64,000 nucleotides of DNA from Chryseobacterium sp. GTDB lineage: Bacteria > Bacteroidota > Bacteroidia > Flavobacteriales > Weeksellaceae. Of this stretch, positions 54,792 to 61,427 are shown one piece after another. The position numbers and the translations under genes were made by a program. Position 1 is the stretch's first letter. The number at the start of each line of letters is the position of its first letter. The notes under the pieces are model-generated. The model did not search any database. It was not told the DNA's origin and worked only from the letters and a program-made list of their open reading frames with translations. The stretch is from positions 186,001 to 250,000 of the forward strand of contig NZ_JARBTK010000007.1 in NCBI RefSeq assembly GCF_029240215.1, given 5' to 3'.

Positions 54792-54849
54792 TATCATTTC
54801 AAAACGCAACGACAGTCATGATTTAAAAATTATTTCCATTATACCTTTG
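54785..54849 (+). promoter_or_regulatory. Tandem boxes and -7 element of the Hsp20 gene
   Basis: Distal box TGATTAGTATCA (54785-54796, overlapping the stop codon of the upstream gene), proximal half-box CAACGACAGTCA (54807-54818), 22 bp apart. TACCTTTG (54842-54849), a perfect TANNTTTG, has its TTTG 33.5 bp from the proximal centre, 28 bases before the ATG. Confidence 0.65.
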
Positions 54850-54876
54850 GAGTATAAACCTTAAAATAATTTTATT

Positions 54877-55308
54877 ATGAAAACTTTAGAAAAAACCAAT
54901 CCAACGAATCAATCTCAATTATTAGAATCTCTGGTAGAAGATTTCTGGAAGAATGATGATCTTGTTAATCAGTCGGTTAAAGTGGAGCCAACAGTTAATA
55001 TTGTTGATAAAAATGGTGTCTATAAGATAAAAGTTTCAGCTCCGGGATTTAAGAAAAAAGATTTCCATGTAGCTGTGGAAGACGGATCACTGATCATCAG
55101 TGCTGAAACCAGTGCAGAGAAAAAAGAAGAAAAAGAAAATTATGTAAGAAAAGAATTTTCAGCTTCCTCATTTGTCCGCAGTTTCCGTTTACCAGAAAAC
55201 ATCACTTTGGGTCATATAAAAGCCAATTATAAAAACGGATTGTTAAATATTACGATCAGTAAAACTAATCTGGATAAAAAAGAAGTAAAAGAGATCAAAA
55301 TACGCTAA
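54877..55308 (+). CDS. Small heat-shock protein, Hsp20/alpha-crystallin family
   Basis: 143 residues. N-terminal arm (1-38), alpha-crystallin domain (about 40-132: PTVNIVDKNGVYKIKVSAPG, then KKKDFHVAVEDGSLIISAE, then FRLPENITLGHIKANYKNGLLNITI) and a short C-terminal extension ending VKEIKIR, which contains the I-x-I anchor motif. ATP-independent holdase that keeps unfolding proteins soluble. Counterpart of HspX/Acr, a hallmark of the mycobacterial dormancy regulon. Confidence 0.95.
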   Translation: MKTLEKTNPTNQSQLLESLVEDFWKNDDLVNQSVKVEPTVNIVDKNGVYKIKVSAPGFKKKDFHVAVEDGSLIISAETSAEKKEEKENYVRKEFSASSFVRSFRLPENITLGHIKANYKNGLLNITISKTNLDKKEVKEIKIR

Positions 55309-55334
55309 AATTTTTTAGTATTAATTCATAAAAC

Positions 55335-55396
55335 CTGTTGCGCATTTTAAGAGATTATTCAAGTATCAGAGCCTGAATAGATGAGGTGCGCAACAG
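55335..55396. repeat. Perfect 10-bp inverted repeat with inner hairpin between Hsp20 and nuclease genes
   Basis: CTGTTGCGCA (55335-55344) and TGCGCAACAG (55387-55396), 42 bases apart, enclosing a smaller TATTCA/TGAATA pair. No T-run follows, so it is not an ordinary terminator. It lies in the leader of the MBL/beta-CASP nuclease gene, whose start it precedes by 19 bases. Confidence 0.6.
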
Positions 55397-55415
55397 ATTT
55401 ATAAAAATAAAAAAA

Positions 55416-56783
55416 ATGGACACTATCATTCTAAAATCTCTCGGAGGAGCTGAAACAGTTACGGGATCTAAACATTTATTAAAAACCTCGGAGCTTACTA
55501 TATTAGTAGATTGCGGATTGTTTCAGGGCATTAAATCTTTGCGTGAACAAAACTGGGAACCGTTAAATTTCGATGTAGCTGAAATAGATATTGTCATTCT
55601 TACCCATGCCCATCTTGATCATTGCGGATATATTCCTCTTCTTGTAAAAAACGGGTTTAAAGGTAAAATTTATATGACGGAACCTACCAAAGAATTAGCA
55701 AAATTGATTTTACTTGATAGTGCAAAACTGCAGGAAGAAGACGCTGAGAAAGCAAATTTTCATCATTATACCAAGCATAATCCCGCAAAACCGTTGTACA
55801 CGATAAATGACGCTGAGAGATCTTTTAAACAATTTTTTACGGTTAATGAAAACACCACGATCAAACTTAGTGATCATATTCAATGCAGGTTTAAACCTTG
55901 CGGGCATATTATTGGAGCGTGTTCTGTGGAAATAGTATGTTTTGGAAAACCGATCATTTTTTCAGGAGATATCGGGCGGACTCAGAGCGCAATTTTACCT
56001 CCTCCTGATTTTTTCACCAAAGCAGATTTTATAATAATGGAATCTACTTACGGAGACAGACTTCATGACAATACCAATTTGTATGATAAATTGGAACACT
56101 GGATTAATCTCACGGTTAAAAACCAGGGTAACATAATTATTCCCAGTTTTGCTGTAGGCAGAGCACAGGAGCTCATTTATATTCTTTATCGGCTCAAGGA
56201 ACAAAACAGAATACCCCGTAACCTTCCAATAATAATGGATAGTCCAATGGCTGCTTCTGCAACAGATATTATGGTTGAATATGCTGCATATACAACTGTT
56301 GATAAAGAAAAATGGTTGGAAATTATTGAACAGATGAATATCAACAGAGAATATACAAATACAACTGAAATTGTTCGTGATAAACGAAGTAAAATAATAA
56401 TTGCAGGCAGTGGGATGATAACAGGAGGGCGTGTTCTTGAATATTTAAAACATGATGTCGGAAACAGCCGGAATACAGTATTAATTGTCGGATTTCAGGC
56501 AGAAGGTACTCGTGGAAGAGCATTACTTAACGAATCTCATGAGTTAAAAATTCACGGAAGATACTATCCTGTGAAAGCAAATGTTGTTGAATTGACGGGA
56601 TTATCCGCACACGCCGACCAATCTGAACTGATGGAGTGGATAAAGAAATATAAAAATCCTCCTAAACAAATCATGCTGGTTCATGGTGAGCCCTCTGCAT
56701 TGGAAGCATTAAGAGTGAAAATTCAAACGGAGTTACAAATACCGGTAAAAATTCTAATAAAAGGCGAGGAAGTCGTTTTTTGA
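55416..56783 (+). CDS. MBL-fold/beta-CASP RNA-processing hydrolase
   Basis: 455 residues from the ATG at 55416; the frame extends to a GTG ten codons upstream inside an inverted repeat, which I reject as start. Metallo-beta-lactamase fold with THAHLDHCGY (His64, His66, Asp68, His69), GHIIGACSVEI, SGDIGR, then the beta-CASP insert (ESTYGDRLHD, IPSFAVGRAQELIYIL) and the C-terminal RMMBL motif LSAHADQSELMEW. The family contains RNA exo- and endonucleases of the CPSF/YSH1 kind. Proteins of this type accompany stress clusters in several phyla. Confidence 0.93.
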   Translation: MDTIILKSLGGAETVTGSKHLLKTSELTILVDCGLFQGIKSLREQNWEPLNFDVAEIDIVILTHAHLDHCGYIPLLVKNGFKGKIYMTEPTKELAKLILLDSAKLQEEDAEKANFHHYTKHNPAKPLYTINDAERSFKQFFTVNENTTIKLSDHIQCRFKPCGHIIGACSVEIVCFGKPIIFSGDIGRTQSAILPPPDFFTKADFIIMESTYGDRLHDNTNLYDKLEHWINLTVKNQGNIIIPSFAVGRAQELIYILYRLKEQNRIPRNLPIIMDSPMAASATDIMVEYAAYTTVDKEKWLEIIEQMNINREYTNTTEIVRDKRSKIIIAGSGMITGGRVLEYLKHDVGNSRNTVLIVGFQAEGTRGRALLNESHELKIHGRYYPVKANVVELTGLSAHADQSELMEWIKKYKNPPKQIMLVHGEPSALEALRVKIQTELQIPVKILIKGEEVVF

Positions 56784-56823
56784 AATGCCGATTATTACTC
56801 TTGAAAGTCGTTTTGGTGAAAGT

Positions 56824-56999
56824 TTATTTCCTCATTTTGTTTTCTATTCTGTTTAAGAAAAGTTTTCTATCGGTATTTGAAATTTCTTTGTCCAAATTCA
56901 ATTTTTCTATTGTGATTTTATACGTTTCTATAGCTTGGTTTTTCGTTTGAGGTTTCTCAATGCATCAGCTTTCGGCTCATAGTGTCGCCAATAATCCTT
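56824..56999 (-). pseudogene. 3'-terminal gene remnant with frameshift
   Basis: Reading the minus strand, DYWRHYEPKADALRNLK (about 56996-56946) continues after a shift at an A-run into NQAIETYKITIEKLNL and then RKLFLNRIENKMRK with a stop at 56824-56826. An in-frame stop lies directly before the first part (57000-57002). The two pieces read like the helical C-terminal tail of a larger protein whose front is gone. It lies downstream of the serine hydrolase gene on the same strand. Family not identified. Confidence 0.5.
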
Positions 57000-57042
57000 T
57001 CATTTACGATGTTTTTACTGAATCACATCCTTCGTGCTAATT

Positions 57043-58479
57043 TTATTTAGAAATTATTTGATCCAATACTTTTTTGCCATTTCCATTTTCTGGATTTAAT
57101 TCAATAGATCTTCTGTACATTTCAATGGCTTTGTTTTTATCTCCTAATTTTAATAAGATTTCTCCATAGCTGTCATAAGCATTCCAGCTTTCTGGGAACA
57201 GATAAACATTTAGTTTAAAGATTTCTAAAGCCTCACTTAATTTATTGTTGGCTGTCATTCGATATGCCCAATTATTAAGCTCAGATTCATCCGGGGCAAA
57301 TGAAGGATTAATTTTTTTCTCCTTTTTTACAAAATCAATCGCTTTGTTAAATCCTATTTCATTTAAATTTTTTCTTAAATAGGTAAGTGGGTCCGCTTTC
57401 ACTATATCCTGATTGTAACATCCTGCAATTTCTTCAATAAAGTCTTCCGGAGCACTTCCTGCTAAATTGGTTAATACAATTATTGCCAAATTATCGTTGG
57501 GATAAACTATTATTGCTGACCTGTTTCCACCGGACATTCCGATGGCTTTATGGTTTTTCCGAAGTTTTGCAATTCCCCATCCTCGTACCCAATTGGTTGG
57601 GGTTCCGTTGTTGAAATTACCAGGTGACCACATTAAATTAAGTGTTGATGATTTTTGAAATAGTTTACCATTTTGCAAAGCAATGACCCAATTTGCCATA
57701 TCTTCGGCTGTACTGTTGAGACCAGCTCCTGTACGGGTGAAATCTGGAAATTCTGTGTAAGTATTTACCAGTTTTGTTTCACTTTTCTTCCCGTCAAAAA
57801 AACTATTGTAGCGATAGGATGGCGAATAATTAGGAATAATATCTCTCGAATCTCCAAATACGGTATTTTTAAGTTGGGCGATTTTAAATTGATTTTCATT
57901 AAAATTGGTTGCAAAAGGTTTTCTGGCGAGTTTTTCAATAATTTTCCCCAACAAATAATAATTCGTCTGGTTGTAACTGAATTGTTCTCCTGTTTTAAAT
58001 TCTAAGGGAAGTGTTTTGAGTTTTCCCCAAATCGCTGCTTCATTTTTTAAAGGTCCAATATTCCCTGTCAGAGGATTAAGAAGTATTAGGATTTCAGGCA
58101 ATCCTGAAATATGAGTTAACAATTGGTCAATAGTGATTTTCTGCCATTCATCAGGCAGGTCATCCAAATATCTGTTGATTGGGTCATTAAGTTTAATTTT
58201 ATTCTGCTCTACTAATTGCATCACAGCAACCCCTGTGAAAATTTTTGTATTTGAGTTTATAGGGAAAACTGTAGTATTATTTACAGGAATGTTATACTGT
58301 AGATTTGCGATTCCGTAGGATTGGCTTAAAACGATTTTTCCATTCTGTACAACTGCCAGTTGCAATCCGGGGATTTTCCTTTCTTTCATTTCTCTGTGAA
58401 TGATTTTATCAACATTGTTTTTAGTTTGTTGGGCGAAAAACTGTAATGAAATTAGCAATAGTAAAAAGTAGATTCTCAT
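57043..58479 (-). CDS. Serine hydrolase (class C beta-lactamase fold) with C-terminal TPRs
   Basis: 478 residues, signal peptide 1-16 (ending FFAQ). Beta-lactamase-related domain about 20-350 with the S-x-x-K motif as SNTK in INSNTKIFTGVAVMQLVE, a Tyr motif in FSYNQTNYYLLGKIIEK, and GMSGG where the third motif HTGG is usual, so one canonical residue (His) is replaced by Met. The C-terminal part (about 395-478) has TPR-like helices (AIEMYRRSIELNPENG). Esterase, D-aminopeptidase or penicillin-binding activity are all possible in this family. The downstream gene has decayed. Confidence 0.9.
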   Translation of the reverse strand: MRIYFLLLLISLQFFAQQTKNNVDKIIHREMKERKIPGLQLAVVQNGKIVLSQSYGIANLQYNIPVNNTTVFPINSNTKIFTGVAVMQLVEQNKIKLNDPINRYLDDLPDEWQKITIDQLLTHISGLPEILILLNPLTGNIGPLKNEAAIWGKLKTLPLEFKTGEQFSYNQTNYYLLGKIIEKLARKPFATNFNENQFKIAQLKNTVFGDSRDIIPNYSPSYRYNSFFDGKKSETKLVNTYTEFPDFTRTGAGLNSTAEDMANWVIALQNGKLFQKSSTLNLMWSPGNFNNGTPTNWVRGWGIAKLRKNHKAIGMSGGNRSAIIVYPNDNLAIIVLTNLAGSAPEDFIEEIAGCYNQDIVKADPLTYLRKNLNEIGFNKAIDFVKKEKKINPSFAPDESELNNWAYRMTANNKLSEALEIFKLNVYLFPESWNAYDSYGEILLKLGDKNKAIEMYRRSIELNPENGNGKKVLDQIISK

Positions 58480-58855
58480 AATGATAAGACAACTGAAGCT
58501 GACTTTTATTACATTGAAAAGTATTAATGAGCAGGAGAAACGATCATATAAATAATTTAGTCTAATAAGATTTTTAGAGTTATTTTAAAGTCAAAGGAAA
58601 ATACAAAACCATCTGATGAATTTTTGTCATCACAAAATTAAATCCAGATGGTCCGAATTCCATAAGATTTGAGGCACAAGTATATTCAGGTTTTACAGTT
58701 TCTATGTAATTTGATTTTTTTAAAATTACAATAATTACAATTTTTATTAATTTTTTTAATTTAATAATTAATTATATTTTTGTCAAAATTATAATAATAT
58801 AATTTATTTATTTTTATTATTTTAATTTATCTATTGTAAATAAATTAAAATAATA

Positions 58856-58885
58856 TTGTTTATGTTGTATTTAGTTGTATATTTG
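58856..58885 (+). promoter_or_regulatory. Promoter of the ice-binding-type gene
   Basis: TTG (58856-58858), 19 bases, TATATTTG (58878-58885), a perfect match to the Bacteroidota consensus, 41 bases before the ATG. The rest of the 447-base gap (58480-58926) is almost pure A/T with no recognised gene. Confidence 0.75.
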
Positions 58886-58926
58886 AAATTATAAATAATT
58901 GAATATTTATAAAAAATAATAATATT

Positions 58927-60531
58927 ATGATAAAAATTTTACAATTCATATTCTCTATAGCAGTAATGATTACTGCAGGAGTATTTGCTCAAGCACCAGT
59001 GCTTGGTGCTACTTCCGATTTTGCGCTTTTTTCATCAAATGGTGCAGTAAGTAATACCGGTTTATCTCAATTGACGGGCAATGTGGGCACTAATAACGGC
59101 TCAAGTACAAATTTTGGTAACGTAGATGGTGTAATGCATGATGCAGACGGTGCTACAGCTACAGCCGCAGCAGCTTTAACGATTGCATACAATCAGCTGA
59201 ATTCAGCTATTCCAAATTTCTTCCCTGCACCATTATTGGGTAACGGACAAACATTGACAGCGGGAACTTATTCTATCGGACAAAGTGCTACACTAAATAA
59301 TACCTTGACCCTTGATGGTGGAGGAAGTGGGAATTCTGTCTTTATATTCAAAATTCAGGGTGCATTTTCTTCGGCGGCTGGTGCGCAAGTATTGCTTACA
59401 AATGGTGCTTTGGCATGTAATGTATTCTGGAAAGTGGAAGGATTGGTTGATTTGGCATCTAATACATCAATGAAAGGTACGATTATCGCAAATAATGCGG
59501 CTATCATACTTAATACAGGAACATCATTAGAAGGTCGTGCGCTTTCTACAACGGGAGCCGTTACAGTATCCGGTGTTACTGTGAGAAAGCCTATTGGCTG
59601 TGGAAGCTTGATTTTAACAGGACCGGCTCAACCGGTTTTAAATAGTGTTGCATGTTATACCATTTTTACAGGTAATGGTACCGTTACCAACACTGGTGTT
59701 TCTCTGGTGACGGGTGATATAGGTTCTAATCTTGGTCTTACCACAGGTTTTTCTGCAATTAATGTTACAGGTACTATACATGCAAACCCAGATACATCAA
59801 CAGCAATATGTGCCTTAGATTTAGCTAATGTATATGCTTTTTTAAATACTCTTCCAACTGATATTGAATTGCTTTATCCGGCTGCATTTGGTCAAAACCT
59901 GGTACTTACACCTCATACTTATCAGCTAAATGCTGCAACAGTTCTTAACGGTACAGTATTTTTAAACGCTCAAAATAATCCCAATGCTGTTTTTGTGATA
60001 AAAATAAATGGCGCTCTTTCCACAAGTACTTATGCTTCTGTAGTTTTACAGAATGGAGCTCAGGCAAAAAATGTATTCTGGAAAATTGACGGTGCTGTGA
60101 GTCTTAACGATTATGCAAGTTTTAAAGGTACTGTAATTGGTAACAATGGTGCAATAAATATGAATATTGGTTCTACTATTGAAGGTCGTGTATTAAGCAC
60201 AAGCGGTGCGATCAATACAGTTGGTATTAATGCGCAAATGACAGCTGGATGTAACCCTGGCTCTTTAGCAGTGAGTTCTGCTGTTAAAAATAAAGAAACA
60301 GCTTCTGTTTATCCTAATCCTTTTTCATCAGTTCTGAATGTGAAGCTGGATAATGAGAACAAAGAATCAAATCTTACAATTTATAATGCTGCAGGAACAA
60401 GAGTTTTAGGAAAAGTTTTGAATGAAACTTTAAGTTCAATTCAGTTAAATCTTCCTGCTGGAATTTATTTTTATCAGATACAAAGTAAAGATGGTAAGGT
60501 TCAAACAGGAAAAATTATTTCCAAACCATAG
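58927..60531 (+). CDS. Two-domain ice-binding-like (DUF3494) protein with T9SS sorting domain
   Basis: 534 residues. Signal peptide 1-22 (ending VFAQ). Two tandem DUF3494 domains (about 26-222 and 232-445). Each has the family order: FALFSSNGAVSNTGLSQLTG-NVG / YTIFTGNGTVTNTGVSLVTG-DIG, then the ...FIFKIQGA / FVIKINGA strand, NVFWKVEG / NVFWKIDG, SMKGTIIANN / SFKGTVIGNN, and LEGRALSTTGAV / IEGRVLSTSGAI. The last 75 residues are a type A T9SS sorting domain (VYPNPFSSVLNV, then LPAGIYFYQI). Members of the family bind ice or other surfaces, and many are adhesins. Secreted and probably cell-surface attached. Confidence 0.93.
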   Translation: MIKILQFIFSIAVMITAGVFAQAPVLGATSDFALFSSNGAVSNTGLSQLTGNVGTNNGSSTNFGNVDGVMHDADGATATAAAALTIAYNQLNSAIPNFFPAPLLGNGQTLTAGTYSIGQSATLNNTLTLDGGGSGNSVFIFKIQGAFSSAAGAQVLLTNGALACNVFWKVEGLVDLASNTSMKGTIIANNAAIILNTGTSLEGRALSTTGAVTVSGVTVRKPIGCGSLILTGPAQPVLNSVACYTIFTGNGTVTNTGVSLVTGDIGSNLGLTTGFSAINVTGTIHANPDTSTAICALDLANVYAFLNTLPTDIELLYPAAFGQNLVLTPHTYQLNAATVLNGTVFLNAQNNPNAVFVIKINGALSTSTYASVVLQNGAQAKNVFWKIDGAVSLNDYASFKGTVIGNNGAINMNIGSTIEGRVLSTSGAINTVGINAQMTAGCNPGSLAVSSAVKNKETASVYPNPFSSVLNVKLDNENKESNLTIYNAAGTRVLGKVLNETLSSIQLNLPAGIYFYQIQSKDGKVQTGKIISKP

Positions 60532-60557
60532 AATTTTATATATTTTCTGAATAAGGC

Positions 60558-60588
60558 AAAGTCTCACTTTTTAGTGAGACTTTTTTAT
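60558..60588 (+). terminator. Terminator of the ice-binding-type gene
   Basis: Perfect 11-bp stem AAAGTCTCACT/AGTGAGACTTT (60558-60568, 60573-60583) with a TTTT loop and a T-run. Confidence 0.9.
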
Positions 60589-60746
60589 TTACCGATTTAC
60601 ATATAAATACAGAAATGAACTTGCAGGATTTTCTGAAATGAAATTTATATATTTCTAGGCTAAATTTTAAGTCGATTATACATTTTAAATGCCCTAAAGC
60701 AGCAGCTTTTTCTTTGGAAATAAGATAAATTTAAATAATCATTAAT

Positions 60747-60772
60747 GAAAAAAGCCCTCTCTTAGAGAAGGC
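60747..60772 (-). terminator. Terminator of the minus-strand secreted-protein operon
   Basis: On the minus strand GCCTTCT-CTAAG-AGAGGGC (60772-60754, one wobble) is followed by seven T (60753-60747). It ends the transcript of the two secreted-protein genes that run toward it. The rest of the 339-base gap holds nothing recognised. Confidence 0.8.
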
Positions 60773-60870
60773 CCGAAACACAATAATGAAAAAAAACAGC
60801 TTTGAACTGTGCGCGCTTGTCTGAGGGATTAATAATAATTGTGCTTTCAGTCAAGAATAAAATATGTACT

Positions 60871-61404
60871 TTATTTCCAATAATTCCAATTGGCTCCGTC
60901 ATAGACTGCTAATGTAGATGATGTGGAATCATATACTATGGTTCCTGCTACGCATCCAACCATCGTTAGATGCGGGTTCTGAACAATTGGAAGTACTAAA
61001 GCTCTTGATGTAGATTCCAACACCAACGTTCCTGACTTTGATGAAGTTCCAGAACCTATGATAACACCGGCATTTGAACTATTATCTGAGCCGGCATTGG
61101 TAAATGTATGTGGTATTCCTGCGTTAAGTTCTGTCAGGTTCAGCCAGTCACCGCTTCCGTTGTTATTTCGCTGTTCCCATACCTGCACTGATTTTGTTGT
61201 GGTGTTGAATACGAATGTTCCGCCTGAATTATTTGCCGTAATAGATGGGACAGCAGGAAGAATTATTCCTTTGTTAGCGGATCCGAACTCCAATAGTACG
61301 CTGCTATTTGTTAGTGATGTCTTATCAATAGCTATCTGTGCATTCAGAAGATAAGACAAATTAAAAAGAGCAATGCATACACTTATCTTTGAAAATTTTT
61401 TCAT
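60871..61404 (-). CDS. Secreted protein of unknown function
   Basis: 177 residues, signal peptide 1-22 (ending LLNAQ). Ser/Thr/Asn-rich mature part with the motifs LLEFGSANKGIILPAV, GTFVFNTTTKSVQVWE and, at the C-terminus, GTIVYDSTSSTLAVYDGANWNYWK-like sequence ending in Trp-Asn-Tyr-Trp-Lys. This kind of beta-rich tail recurs in secreted proteins of Chryseobacterium and relatives. No T9SS domain of type A. It starts 23 bases after the large secreted protein and is its probable operon partner; both share a C-terminal VYD/YNTD-type segment. Confidence 0.75.
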   Translation of the reverse strand: MKKFSKISVCIALFNLSYLLNAQIAIDKTSLTNSSVLLEFGSANKGIILPAVPSITANNSGGTFVFNTTTKSVQVWEQRNNNGSGDWLNLTELNAGIPHTFTNAGSDNSSNAGVIIGSGTSSKSGTLVLESTSRALVLPIVQNPHLTMVGCVAGTIVYDSTSSTLAVYDGANWNYWK

Positions 61405-61427
61405 AATTTATTAAATGATTTTGTGGT

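Noticed and set aside
55386..55415. GTG start for the MBL nuclease
   Set aside because: It lies in an inverted repeat and adds ten residues outside the family; the ATG at 55416 fits better.
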